A stretch of 64,000 bases of DNA, taken from NCBI RefSeq assembly GCF_007748035.1, contig NZ_CP036278.1:4464001-4528000 (forward strand), given 5' to 3'. The notes under the pieces are model-generated. The model did not search any database. It was not told where the DNA came from and was given only the letters and a program-made list of their open reading frames with translations. The DNA comes from Aeoliella mucimassa (GTDB lineage: Bacteria; Planctomycetota; Planctomycetia; Pirellulales; Lacipirellulaceae). Made by a program: the position numbers and the translations under genes. The stretch's first letter is position 1. Each line of letters opens with the position of its first letter. Positions 34,079-42,799 of this stretch are shown piece by piece.

Positions 34079-35862
34079 TTCGCTACCTCACGATTACGCA
34101 ACAGGAAGTATCCCACGACGGCCAGCCCGATCACGTAGGCCAGACACGTTACCAGTTGCTGGGCAACCAGATTGGCGGGGATATCAAATCCGTAGGCGAC
34201 ATAATTCGATACGTTGAAATCATTGAAATTGGGTAGCACGCTGGCAAGTGAGACCATCAGGAATTGCAAGCCATCGTCGATCCAACGCATGATTTGAATC
34301 GCGATATTCTTATCGCGGAAATCGGAGATCAGATTCATGTGCGTAACGATACGCACCAGGGCCTCGATGGGACCGCCACCCTCTTGGGTGCCTTGGGCGA
34401 CGCCGACAAAGAAGTCGCGGAAGAAACCCAGCAGGATAAACGAGCAGGTGAAGAGCATCGCAATCGGACCGCTCAGCACGGTACTGGCCGTCACCGCGAT
34501 GGAAATCACCAACACCATTTGCACCCAAATGCTCAGGTAGGCTTTAAAGAAGTTCCACACCGGCGACGCATCCCCCAAGTGGATGTAGCAGTCGCCTTGG
34601 GCAAAACCAAAGTACTGCGCCCGCTCGATGCATTGCACGACAACATCGATTTGCCCTTCGTCGTCGACCAGATCTTCGAGCAGATCGACCGGCTGGTTGT
34701 TCGTATCGGTGAGTTCGCGAGGGAAGTACTTTGTATCGATCGAGCCATCTTTGGCGTAGAAGAACTCGGGCTCGGTCTTCACGGTGCCGTCGGTGCTCTG
34801 CAGTTGAATGATACCTTCGATCGGCTTGTTGATATCGCCCTTCCAGGTACGGAACACTCGCACAATCAGCTCGATTGGCAGATACTTTCCATCCTCCGCA
34901 TCTTCAATCAGCACACTCTCGTCGATTCCTTTGAATCGCCAGATTGCCGCGGCTTGCGTACTGCCTTCGATAAAGCTGCGGTAGCCCCACTCTTTACCAA
35001 CGCTCACGCCACGTTCGACCTCGATGCCCTGTCGATTGATGAAGCGGATATCTCCGCCCAGTGGCACTCGGGCTTTCATCGTCGAGAGTGGAGGCGACAC
35101 CACGTAGCGACCATCTTTCTCGGTAACCGTATGCTCGTGGTCGTGTTCATAGACCGCAATCACCTCGCCGACTTCGTTCTTCTCCAGCAGGTGACGATGC
35201 CCTTTGTCGTAGCTGGTGAACTCGGGTAGCTCTTCCTGCACCGCAATCGTATGCGTGTGGTTGAGCGCCCGGATGACGAACACGTAGCTACTGGCACCCA
35301 TGATTAACAGCAACACGGTGCCGACCAGGGTGTACCCCAGGATACGACCGACGATGATGTCGATCGATCGCACTGGCTTGCTGACGATGGTATAGATGGT
35401 GCGACTCTTGAAGTCGTTCGGCAGGCTGAACACCGCCAGCAGCAGCGCAATCAGCAACCCCAGGTACGAGGTCGCGGTGAGCACGAAACTGAGGTAGAGC
35501 TTTGCCGGCTCGCGATCGGTCTTGAGGAACCAGCCTGCAAATAGCATTAACAGCAAAAACACCGCCATGGCGACCAGCACGCGGCGACGAAGGGCTTCCT
35601 GCATGGCAACGCGGGCGATGGCCCACACCCGGCGGGGCGACACGTAGAACAGCTCGTGCAGCGCGTTGGCAACCACACGGTAAACGCGTTCGCCAGCTTT
35701 GACCGGCCCGTACAGCACGGTGCCGATGGCTAGGCCCAGCAGCATGGCCAAGGCACCAAGCACCACGAGCACTATGAGAAAGTGCCACAAAGCGCCCCAG
35801 CGCTCCGTATCGAACTGCAACAGCCACTGTTCAAACGGCAGAAGCGGCTTTTCTTGAATCAT
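34075..35862 (-). CDS. ABC-2 type exporter permease with large extracytoplasmic domain
   Basis: This 595-residue permease begins with membrane helices (about 26-53, 100-113, 127-150) and ends with a helix cluster (about 435-595, for example ISIAVTASTVLSGPIAMLFTC). A loop of about 240 residues between them is Asp/Glu-rich with a histidine cluster (YEHDHEHTVTEKDG, near 237-250) and may be extracytoplasmic. Gene order ATPase-permease-partner and the 61-base gap to the ATPase gene support an exporter. The substrate is unknown; the His-rich loop could bind metal (inference). Confidence 0.75.
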   Translation of the reverse strand: MIQEKPLLPFEQWLLQFDTERWGALWHFLIVLVVLGALAMLLGLAIGTVLYGPVKAGERVYRVVANALHELFYVSPRRVWAIARVAMQEALRRRVLVAMAVFLLLMLFAGWFLKTDREPAKLYLSFVLTATSYLGLLIALLLAVFSLPNDFKSRTIYTIVSKPVRSIDIIVGRILGYTLVGTVLLLIMGASSYVFVIRALNHTHTIAVQEELPEFTSYDKGHRHLLEKNEVGEVIAVYEHDHEHTVTEKDGRYVVSPPLSTMKARVPLGGDIRFINRQGIEVERGVSVGKEWGYRSFIEGSTQAAAIWRFKGIDESVLIEDAEDGKYLPIELIVRVFRTWKGDINKPIEGIIQLQSTDGTVKTEPEFFYAKDGSIDTKYFPRELTDTNNQPVDLLEDLVDDEGQIDVVVQCIERAQYFGFAQGDCYIHLGDASPVWNFFKAYLSIWVQMVLVISIAVTASTVLSGPIAMLFTCSFILLGFFRDFFVGVAQGTQEGGGPIEALVRIVTHMNLISDFRDKNIAIQIMRWIDDGLQFLMVSLASVLPNFNDFNVSNYVAYGFDIPANLVAQQLVTCLAYVIGLAVVGYFLLRNREVAK

Positions 35863-35923
35863 TGCTGCGGGTCGGGAACTAGGGCCAAAAATGCGGGACC
35901 GACGAGTAAGACTTCGTCACGAA

Positions 35924-36862
35924 TTAAGCGTTGGCGTCGCTCGACGCGGCAGAATCGGCCGGTGGGCTCTCCGGGTCTTGCTTCACCACACGGCGGCCAG
36001 GGCGAGCTTCGCTGTCGCGAACGATCGACAGGAACAACTCTTCGAGCGTGGTCGTCGGATTCTCCATCGACAATAGCTCGCCATTGTGGCGGGCGATGAC
36101 GTCGCGAATCTCATTCTGGCAATCTTGCGAAAGGCCACGAGCCGAGACCTGAGTGACGTCTTCGACCTTTAGCAGGTCGTCCACCCGGCCCAGCTCTTTG
36201 AGCTCGCCTTGATGCAGAATGGCGATGCGATCGCACACGTCTTGCACGTCGGCCAGCAGGTGACTGCACATCACGACGGTTTTGCCTTGATCTCGCAGCT
36301 CGAGAATCCAGTCCTTCATTTCCCGCGTACCAATCGGGTCGAGACCACTGGTTGGTTCGTCGAGGAAAATCAAATCGGGCTCGTTGATCAGCGCTTGCGC
36401 CAGACCGATGCGGCGGGTCATACCTTTGGAGTATTCGCGGAGCTGACGCTTGCGAGCGTCGCCGAGCTTGACTTGCTTGATGAGCTTGTCGATGCGCTCC
36501 CGGCGAACATCTGGCGAGATGTTGAACAGGCGGCCGTAGAAGTCGAGCGTCTCTTCCGCATTCAAAAAGCGGTACAGGTACGACTCTTCCGGCAAGTAAC
36601 CGATTCGCTCGTTTTTGGTAACATTCGTTGCCGGCTGTCCCAAGACCAGGGCTTCGCCCTCGGTGGGAAACAACAGGCCAAGCAACAGCTTGATCGTGGT
36701 TGTCTTGCCCGAGCCATTCGGACCCAGGAGTCCGAAAATCTCGCCTTTGTAGATTTCGAGGTCGAGCGCCTTGAGCGCCCGCACTTTTTGACGGCCCCAG
36801 AAGTCGCGGTAAACCTTGGAGAGGGCACGCGCTTCGACCACTACGTTGTCGTTGTCCGCCAT
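35924..36862 (-). CDS. ABC transporter ATP-binding protein
   Basis: This 312-residue ATPase drives the neighbouring ABC-2 permease. Walker A is [20 protein letters not shown] (about residues 43-62), the Q-loop region is around [12 protein letters not shown], the signature is [17 protein letters not shown], and Walker B is [14 protein letters not shown] followed by the switch His in [11 protein letters not shown]-terminal extension of about 90 residues resembles the DrrA/CcmA-like regulatory part. It heads the three-gene set. Confidence 0.92.
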   Translation of the reverse strand: MADNDNVVVEARALSKVYRDFWGRQKVRALKALDLEIYKGEIFGLLGPNGSGKTTTIKLLLGLLFPTEGEALVLGQPATNVTKNERIGYLPEESYLYRFLNAEETLDFYGRLFNISPDVRRERIDKLIKQVKLGDARKRQLREYSKGMTRRIGLAQALINEPDLIFLDEPTSGLDPIGTREMKDWILELRDQGKTVVMCSHLLADVQDVCDRIAILHQGELKELGRVDDLLKVEDVTQVSARGLSQDCQNEIRDVIARHNGELLSMENPTTTLEELFLSIVRDSEARPGRRVVKQDPESPPADSAASSDANA

Positions 36863-37111
36863 TCGGGAATCCTCGTCAGAGTGGCCGATGATGGGGGTGA
36901 TGGATCGTGGGATGAGCCGCTTCGCCCGAACGGGGCGAGAAGCTCAGACAGTTCGCCTGAAAAGTCGGTATGCAATACGCACCCGGCGATAGCATGGTTC
37001 GCGAACAATTGCGAACCGAATATGCTGGCCGGTTACCTACGCGACAAACCACTTAGTGTAAATCGTGGCTGGCGGGCTAGCAACCGGCCCAAGCCGTTGT
37101 CAGGTAACGAA
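36863..37111. other. Gap between tyrS and the ABC operon with two hairpins
   Basis: Two inverted repeats are visible. GGTTCGC (36996-37002) pairs with GCGAACC (37011-37017). GCTT plus CGCCC (36919-36927) pairs with GGGCG plus AAGC (36933-36943), with a 2-base bulge. Either could end the tyrS transcript or lie in the leader of the ABC ATPase gene; neither has a T-run. Confidence 0.35.
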
Positions 37112-38389
37112 TTACACAAATCGGACCAGGGCGTATTTTTTGCGGCCGCTGCGGAGAACCATGACCGTTTCGCTGGCTAAATCGGCCTCGGTCAGCACGG
37201 CGTCCACCTGCTCGACCCGGCGGTTGTTCACGTAGGCCCCCCCCTGCTGCACGGTGCGGCGGGCCTCGCCTTTGCTCTTGGCCAAGGGAGTTGCCACCAA
37301 CAGGTCGAGCAGCCCGATGCCGGCCGCCAGGTCGGTCCTTGGCACCTCGCAGCTCGGCACGTCCGCAAAGATGGAACCAAGCTCCGCATCGCTAACATCG
37401 GAAATCTCGCCACCGAACAGGAATTCGGTCGCCCGCTGGGCGGAGGTCAGCCCGCTGGCGCCGTGCACCAGTTCGGTGAGCGATTCGGCGAGCCGACGCT
37501 GGCTGTCGCGCTTCTCAGGAGCCTCTTCCCGCTTGGCATCGAGGGCTTCGATCTCGTCGTGCGGCAACTCGGTGAGCACCCGCAGGCAGTTGCCCGCGTC
37601 GGCATCGTCGACATTCAACCAGTATTGGTAGAACTGGTAGGGGCTCGTCCGCTCGGCCGAAAGCCACACGGCTCCCGACTCGCTCTTGCCCATTTTCGAG
37701 CCATCCGACTTCAGCAGCAGCGGAGCGGTCATGCCGCGGAGTTGCAGGCTGTGCATCCGCCGGCCGAGGTCGGTACCCGCGGTAATGTTGCCCCACTGGT
37801 CGCTACCGCCGATCTGCAGCTCGCATCCAAACGCCTGATTCAGGTGAACGAAGTCGTACGCTTGCAGCAGCATGTAGCTGAACTCGGTGTAGCTTATGCC
37901 AGCGTCGTCGCGTCCCAGGCGGCCTTTCACCGAGTCCTTGGCCAGCATCACGTTCACCGGGAAGTTCTTGCCGATGTCGCGGAGGAAATCGATGTAGCTG
38001 AACTTGCCAATCCAATCGAGATTGTTCACCAGCTCGGCGGAGTTGTCGCCCGACTCGAAGTCCAGGAACTTGCCGACCTGCGTATGAATCGCAGCGACGT
38101 TCTGCTCGAGTACCTCGCGCGACAGCAAGTTACGCTCGGCGCTTTTGCCGCTGGGATCGCCGATCATGCCGGTGGCGCCGCCCACCAAGGCAATCGGCTT
38201 GTGCCCCGCCCGCTGGAACCGGCGGAGTAGCATCAACGCGACGAGGTTGCCCACGTGCAGGCTATTGGAAGTGGGATCGAACCCGGCGTACACCGTGCGA
38301 GATTTCTCCTCTAACCACCCGCCGAGTCCCTCGTCGTCGGTGGTTTGGTGAACAAGATTCCGCCAGCGAAGATCGTCTAAAAAAGTCAT
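37112..38389 (-). CDS. tyrS: Tyrosyl-tRNA synthetase
   Basis: This 425-residue class I synthetase charges tRNA-Tyr. The HIGH-type motif is HVGN (residues 45-48), after YAGFDPTSNSL. The KMSKS-type loop is KMGKS (about residue 232), before ESGAVWLS. The tyrosine-binding segment QAYDFVHLNQAFGCELQIGG is intact. A C-terminal S4 RNA-binding domain is visible (GGAYVNNRRVEQVDAVLTEADL). Length matches bacterial TyrS. ispD lies 53 bases upstream on the same strand. Confidence 0.95.
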   Translation of the reverse strand: MTFLDDLRWRNLVHQTTDDEGLGGWLEEKSRTVYAGFDPTSNSLHVGNLVALMLLRRFQRAGHKPIALVGGATGMIGDPSGKSAERNLLSREVLEQNVAAIHTQVGKFLDFESGDNSAELVNNLDWIGKFSYIDFLRDIGKNFPVNVMLAKDSVKGRLGRDDAGISYTEFSYMLLQAYDFVHLNQAFGCELQIGGSDQWGNITAGTDLGRRMHSLQLRGMTAPLLLKSDGSKMGKSESGAVWLSAERTSPYQFYQYWLNVDDADAGNCLRVLTELPHDEIEALDAKREEAPEKRDSQRRLAESLTELVHGASGLTSAQRATEFLFGGEISDVSDAELGSIFADVPSCEVPRTDLAAGIGLLDLLVATPLAKSKGEARRTVQQGGAYVNNRRVEQVDAVLTEADLASETVMVLRSGRKKYALVRFV

Positions 38390-38442
38390 AACTCGTTGTG
38401 TGTTGGTTTCGAATCTAACGATGAATGGATGCCCGACCTTCG

Positions 38443-39192
38443 TTACCGCCAGAGGTCGTCGCCCGCGAAGGGATGGGCGATGCCATCCGGCTTTTTGGGG
38501 GCGGCCGTCTTCAGTATTAGCTCGGCTAAGCGAAGGTCGCGTCGTGTTGTAATTTTGATATTCAGCGGCGAATCAGGCACCAGCGTCACCTGGTGACCGA
38601 GTCGCTCGACTAGTTGTGCGTCGTCGGTGGCCGGCTCACTACCTCGATTGGCGTAAGCTTGCTCGATGAGCTGGCGGGCGAAGACCTGCGGCGTTTGCGC
38701 GGCCCATAGTCCGTCGCGCGACACGGTCTCCGCGATCGCCGGCGTCTTGCCCGATCCCTCGGCACGCTTCAAGGTCGAAGCCACCTGGGTCGCCAGGATC
38801 GCCGCGCCCGACTTCTCGGCCGCTGCGAATACCGCATCGATCGACTTATCCTCCACGCACGGGCGGGCCGCGTCGTGGATGGCGATGTATTCCGCTTGGT
38901 CGCTTACCTTTTCAAGAGCGGCAGCCACCGAGTCGGTTCGCTCGTTGCCGCCGATGGCAACGTCGATTTCCATGAACGCCAGGTTCGCGCCGAACTTGGC
39001 GTTAAAGGCCTCGCGATCTTCTTCGGCAATCACCAGGATCGTCTGACAGACGTCCTTGCGACTGGCGAATCGCTCGACCGTGTGCAGCCACACCGCCCGA
39101 TCGGCCAGCGGGGCAAACGGCTTTTTGTAGTTCTTATCGCCGAACCGCTGGCTACGACCAGCTGCTGGCAGGATGACAGTGAATTTGCTCAT
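38443..39192 (-). CDS. ispD: 2-C-methyl-D-erythritol 4-phosphate cytidylyltransferase
   Basis: IspD, 249 residues, makes CDP-methylerythritol in the non-mevalonate isoprenoid pathway. The nucleotide-binding start ILPAAGRSQRFGDKNYKKPF fits LPAAGxGxRxG...K. EYIAIHDAARPCV (around residues 98-110) and GLWAAQTPQVFARQLI match the family, as does the C-terminal ATDDAQLVERLGHQVTLVPD. Length is slightly above the usual 230. It lies 9 bases after the C15 peptidase gene and 53 before tyrS, so the three may be one transcript. Confidence 0.9.
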   Translation of the reverse strand: MSKFTVILPAAGRSQRFGDKNYKKPFAPLADRAVWLHTVERFASRKDVCQTILVIAEEDREAFNAKFGANLAFMEIDVAIGGNERTDSVAAALEKVSDQAEYIAIHDAARPCVEDKSIDAVFAAAEKSGAAILATQVASTLKRAEGSGKTPAIAETVSRDGLWAAQTPQVFARQLIEQAYANRGSEPATDDAQLVERLGHQVTLVPDSPLNIKITTRRDLRLAELILKTAAPKKPDGIAHPFAGDDLWR

Positions 39193-39201
39193 CCCGACAG
39201 C

Positions 39202-39813
39202 CTACCGTGCAGGCACCCGAGCGGCAATGTCGTCCAGCACCACGCGCAAGCCGCGGGCCGTTTCGGCAATCGGCAACGACGCCAAATCCATCCGGCGAGC
39301 GATCACCTGCTCCGGAGCAACCGGCACATGCATGAACGCCGACTGCACGCCCAACGCGTTTTCGACCGAAAGATGGTGCGACATATACAGGATCGCATTG
39401 CACAGGTAGGTACCTGCGTGGTGCGACACCTCGGCTGGCACTCCCTCGCTCCGCATCTGACGCGCCCACTCGGCCAACGGCAGCGACGACTGATAAGCGA
39501 CTGGGCCACCTTCGACCAGCGGCCAGGCTTCTTCGGGTCGTTGATCGCGAAGCTTGCCGCAATTGATGGCGACCGACTCCAGATCGATGCGCGAGTTGCC
39601 AGGCGCTTGCCCGAGATGAATCGCGATGTCGATGTCCGATGTGAGATCCTGCCCGAGCCGGTTGGTCATTTCCGCAAAATCGACGGGGTACAAGCGGGTA
39701 ACCAGTTCGATTTCGGCCGGCAGGTCGCGGGTAACTTCCTGCAATACCATCCAACTCGCGTTGGCGGACCAATCGTCGTACGGTGCATAGGCGGTTAGGA
39801 GCACTTTGGGCAT
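39202..39813 (-). CDS. Pyroglutamyl-peptidase-like protein (peptidase C15)
   Basis: This 203-residue protein resembles pyrrolidone carboxyl peptidase, which removes N-terminal pyroglutamate. A catalytic triad can be placed: Glu79 (RIDLESVAIN), Cys138 (GTYLCNAIL) and His162 (FMHVPVAPEQV). This order and spacing match family C15. The N-terminus VLLTAYAPYDDWSANAS replaces the usual TGFEPFGG, so it belongs to a divergent subgroup and substrate may differ. It is followed by ispD after 9 bases. Confidence 0.8.
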   Translation of the reverse strand: MPKVLLTAYAPYDDWSANASWMVLQEVTRDLPAEIELVTRLYPVDFAEMTNRLGQDLTSDIDIAIHLGQAPGNSRIDLESVAINCGKLRDQRPEEAWPLVEGGPVAYQSSLPLAEWARQMRSEGVPAEVSHHAGTYLCNAILYMSHHLSVENALGVQSAFMHVPVAPEQVIARRMDLASLPIAETARGLRVVLDDIAARVPAR

Positions 39814-39902
39814 AGTGAAAGCCTAGTCGCCATTTTGGCATTTTGCCAGCAAATTAAGCACCAGCGATCGCAAATATTTTCCCCCTTTGAAAACGAGTGA
39901 GG

Positions 39903-40877
39903 TTACTCAAATTGCCGATTCGTTAAAGCTTCGCCCCGCTCGGCTAGCGCGTCGTCGATTGCCTGGAGCACCTCGGGCGTGAGCTCCACCTGCTGGGCGA
40001 CCGCGGTTTCGGTGATCTGATACGCACGCTTCGCCCCGCAAAGGGCCACGGTGATGCCAGGTTGCCGGATGGTCCAGGCGACCACCAACTGAGCGACCGA
40101 CAGCCCGACCGGCTCGGCGATCTCCCGCAAGCGATCGACAAAATCGAGATTCTTGCGATATTCCTCCCCCTGGAACATGGGATACTTGCGCCGCGAGTCC
40201 CCTTCGGCCAGCTGACCATCGCGCGGCAGCTTGCCAGCGAGCAGGCCCTTCATCAGCGCCCAGTAGACCGCGATGCCGATGCCATTCTCTTGGCACCAGG
40301 GGACCGTCCGCTGCTCGATCCCCCGCTGCAGCATGTTGTAGGGAAGCTGCACCATCGACAGCGGACAGACCGCGTGAAACGCTTCCATTTCCTCCGGCGT
40401 CGCGTTGCTCAGCCCGGCCGAGAGCACCTTGCCCTGCTCGATGAGCTTGGCAATCGCAGCGGCCGACTCCTCGATCGGCCGCTCACGATCGGGCGAGTGC
40501 AAGTAATACAGCTCCACCCGATCGGTCCCAAGCCGCTGCAGGCTCTCGTCGCACTCGCGGAGCAACGTCTCGGGGCGGGCGTCGTTGACCATGCTGCCCG
40601 ACTCGAAGTGGATGCCACCCTTCGTGGCGATCACCACCTCGTCGCGCCGCCCGGCGATCGCCTGGCGAATCAGGTTCTCGCTTTCGCCATGCTCGCCATA
40701 CACGTAAGCGGTATCGAGATGGTTGATTCCCAAATCGAAACAAGCCTGGATCGTCGCGATGCTATCGGCCTCGTTGGCTCCGAGCGTCGTGACTCCGGCA
40801 ATCGGATAGCACCCCAGCGCAATGGGAGCCACCGAGCAACCCGAGGTGCCTAACTTTCGACTTTCGACTGGCATCAC
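39903..40877 (-). CDS. Aldo/keto reductase
   Basis: This 324-residue NAD(P)H-dependent oxidoreductase is a TIM barrel of the AKR superfamily. Asp, Tyr, Lys and His of the catalytic tetrad can be placed in NHLDTAYVYGEHGESE, VIATKGG and VELYYLHSPD. The cofactor-binding C-terminal region is WTIRQPGITVALCGAKRAYQ. Substrate cannot be told from sequence. It sits 86 bases after hemH on the same strand with no functional link. Confidence 0.88.
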   Translation of the reverse strand: MMPVESRKLGTSGCSVAPIALGCYPIAGVTTLGANEADSIATIQACFDLGINHLDTAYVYGEHGESENLIRQAIAGRRDEVVIATKGGIHFESGSMVNDARPETLLRECDESLQRLGTDRVELYYLHSPDRERPIEESAAAIAKLIEQGKVLSAGLSNATPEEMEAFHAVCPLSMVQLPYNMLQRGIEQRTVPWCQENGIGIAVYWALMKGLLAGKLPRDGQLAEGDSRRKYPMFQGEEYRKNLDFVDRLREIAEPVGLSVAQLVVAWTIRQPGITVALCGAKRAYQITETAVAQQVELTPEVLQAIDDALAERGEALTNRQFE

Positions 40878-40936
40878 ACACTCCTCACAAACAATCGATT
40901 TGCAACCTACTTGGCAGCGAATAATCTACTCGGCTA

Positions 40937-40972
40937 CTGAATTCCTAACTGGCGGCTGAATTCCTAACTGGC
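40937..40972. repeat. Tandem 19-bp duplication at the hemH stop codon
   Basis: CTGAATTCCTAACTGGC occurs at 40937-40953 and again at 40956-40972. The second copy contains the hemH stop codon (minus strand). It is a small slippage or duplication event with no obvious function. Confidence 0.6.
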
Positions 40973-41989
40973 CACTGGCGGCCGACGCGGCGTATAGCGA
41001 CAGCAATCCTCCGGGCATACATCGTGACTCGGGCCTAGCTCGCCGAGGGCCAAACGCTCGCACTCCGGCTGCATGCGTTCGAGCACCAGCTCGCGAATCA
41101 TCGCGACAAACCGAGGATGGGTGCCAACCGTGGCCGCCCGCACGACGTTCACGCCCAGCTCTTCTCCCACCTGCTTGGCTTCGGTATCGAGGTCGAACAG
41201 CACTTCGAGGTGATCCGACGTAAACCCGATCGGCACGATCACCACATCGTTCAACTCAGGCTGCTGCGATTTGAGTTCGCGCAAGTGGTCGCAAACATCC
41301 GGTTCGAGCCAAGGCTGCATCGGCGGGCCGCTGCGGCTCTGGTACACCAGCTCCCACGCCCCGACTCCGGCCTGCTCGGCCACCAGGCGACACGCTTCGT
41401 TCAGTTGCAACTCGTACTTGCAGTTCTCGGCCATCGACATGGGAATGCTGTGCGCGGTGAACAACAGCTTGGCCTCGGCCCGCCGCTCCTCGTCGATCGA
41501 CGCGTAAGCGTTGCGAACGTTCTCGGCCATCGGTTCGACGAACCCAGGATGGTTGAAGAACATCCGCAGTTTGTGCACTTCGGGCGCGCCGTCGCCGACC
41601 TCTTGCTGCGCGTCGGCAATGTTCTCGCGATACTGCCGGCAACCGCTGTAGCTGCTGAACGCACTGGTGAAGAACGCCAGCGCCCGCTTCACCCCGTCTT
41701 GCTTCATCTGCGTCAGCGCGTCGGGCAGCAGTGGATGCCAATTGCGATTGCCCCAATAGATCGGTAGCTCCACTCCGTTGGCAGCAAAGTCGTCCTTGAG
41801 CGCAGCGATCAACTGCCGGTTCTGCTCGTTGATGGGACTGACCCCGCCGAAGTGCTGGTAGTGCTCCGCGACTTCGAGCATCCGCTCACGAGGCACGTTC
41901 TTGCCCCGCAACACGTTTTCCAAAAAGGGCATGACCTCGTCGGGTGCCTCGGGGCCTCCGAACGAAACCAGTAGCAAGGCGTCGTACAT
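40964..41989 (-). CDS. hemH: Ferrochelatase
   Basis: This 341-residue enzyme inserts Fe2+ into protoporphyrin IX (or coproporphyrin) in haem synthesis. The start MYDALLLVSFGGPEAPDEVMPFL is the classic N-terminus, so I place the ATG at 41989; the open frame upstream to 42172 lacks family similarity. The active-site His lies in LLFTAHSIPMSMAENCKYE, and VVIVPIGFTSDHLEVLFDLDTEA is the conserved C-terminal signature with the second metal-ligand Glu. The C-terminus has several cysteines (VCPEDCCRY), which in some ferrochelatases bind an iron-sulfur cluster. Confidence 0.92.
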   Translation of the reverse strand: MYDALLLVSFGGPEAPDEVMPFLENVLRGKNVPRERMLEVAEHYQHFGGVSPINEQNRQLIAALKDDFAANGVELPIYWGNRNWHPLLPDALTQMKQDGVKRALAFFTSAFSSYSGCRQYRENIADAQQEVGDGAPEVHKLRMFFNHPGFVEPMAENVRNAYASIDEERRAEAKLLFTAHSIPMSMAENCKYELQLNEACRLVAEQAGVGAWELVYQSRSGPPMQPWLEPDVCDHLRELKSQQPELNDVVIVPIGFTSDHLEVLFDLDTEAKQVGEELGVNVVRAATVGTHPRFVAMIRELVLERMQPECERLALGELGPSHDVCPEDCCRYTPRRPPVAS

Positions 41990-42474
41990 GGATCGATGCA
42001 ATGAAATGAGAGGAACGAAGATGAACATGCTCCGCGGAACGGAGCCTATCAATACGCGGTGCCCAGCGACGGGGGGGGCAGCACTGCACTCTAGCGATTC
42101 AGTTGGCCGTCGAACACCCGCAGCGAGTCGCTCGCCGGGGGCCGGTGAAGGGCTCCGGAGTTTTGCCCCCAAAACCGCGAAATCGATTCGTGGGGGCTTT
42201 ATTCTGGCTTCACCAGCCTGGCGGACTTCACATAGAAGCTTGTTTTACCGACACTTTTTCGCGCGCCCCGAAACCGCCGTCCCACCATTTCGCCCCACCC
42301 CGGCAGCGAGTGGGGGCAAATGGCGGGTAAGTGCCCCATGCCGAACGCTGTTGCCTCACACTCAGCAATCGACGCTTGCAATCCATCCGACTCCCCCTGT
42401 TTTTTTACCTAACCAATCACCGAAAACCAAACCAACACATATACACTTGTACCCCACTCCGTTATAGCAGATGA

Positions 42475-42500
42475 GGTGGCCATTTCGAAGCGAAAAATGG
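42475..42500. repeat. REP-like palindromic element, copy 2
   Basis: This 26-base sequence starts GGTGGCCATTTCGA and ends GCGAAAAATGG, with 22 of 26 bases identical to the copy at 7125-7150. CCATTT/AAATGG arms form the hairpin. It lies in noncoding DNA at the edge of the AT-richer island. Confidence 0.5.
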
Positions 42501-42663
42501 TTAATCGGGCGGCTTTACGGAGGGGGCTAGGGTGGTGGTAATTGCGAGCGTCACATGAATAAATGAAAGTATCAAACACCAACTGTCGAAACGCACAAAA
42601 TGACGCAAACCCTTTTCCACCAACTATTTATGGAATTATTTGCTACAAAGCAAAGGATACTGT

Positions 42664-42692
42664 TTGAAATTTGACGATAACGATGCCATAAT
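42664..42692 (+). promoter_or_regulatory. Sigma-70-type promoter of the NYN gene
   Basis: TTGAAA (42664-42669) and CATAAT (42687-42692) are each one base from consensus, with the ideal 17-base spacer. Transcription would start near 42,699, leaving a leader of about 100 bases before the gene at 42800. Confidence 0.6.
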
Positions 42693-42736
42693 TTGTATGT
42701 TGATGGGATTACCCATTGACTCCAACTTCAAAGAAC

Positions 42737-42793
42737 AACCCCCTGCTAGTACGCGCTCCCAATCTATTGCGGGGTGGCTGAAACCAGGGGGTT
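42737..42793 (+). promoter_or_regulatory. Leader hairpin occluding the ribosome-binding site of the NYN gene
   Basis: AACCCCCTG (42737-42745) is perfectly complementary to CAGGGGGTT (42785-42793). The second arm holds the only candidate Shine-Dalgarno sequence (AGGGGG, about 8 bases before the ATG at 42800). The 39-base loop can form an inner stem (CCCAAT with ATTG/CGGG). As drawn, folding would block translation, so this is a candidate post-transcriptional switch. Confidence 0.5.
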
Positions 42794-42799
42794 CTTTTT

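Larger units (their letters stand above)
41990..42799. other. 810-base noncoding tract upstream of hemH and of the NYN gene
   Basis: No gene is convincing in this tract. It holds a GCCCCCA/TGGGGGC hairpin (42165-42171 with 42191-42197) followed by TTTATT, which could end a plus-strand transcript. It also has the second REP-like palindrome (42475-42500). From about 42,530 on the sequence becomes visibly AT-richer and holds the promoter and leader of the NYN gene. Confidence 0.6.

Noticed and set aside
41990-42172. An N-terminal extension of ferrochelatase up to 42172
   Set aside because: The first 61 residues have no ferrochelatase similarity, and the ATG at 41989 gives the conserved N-terminus.
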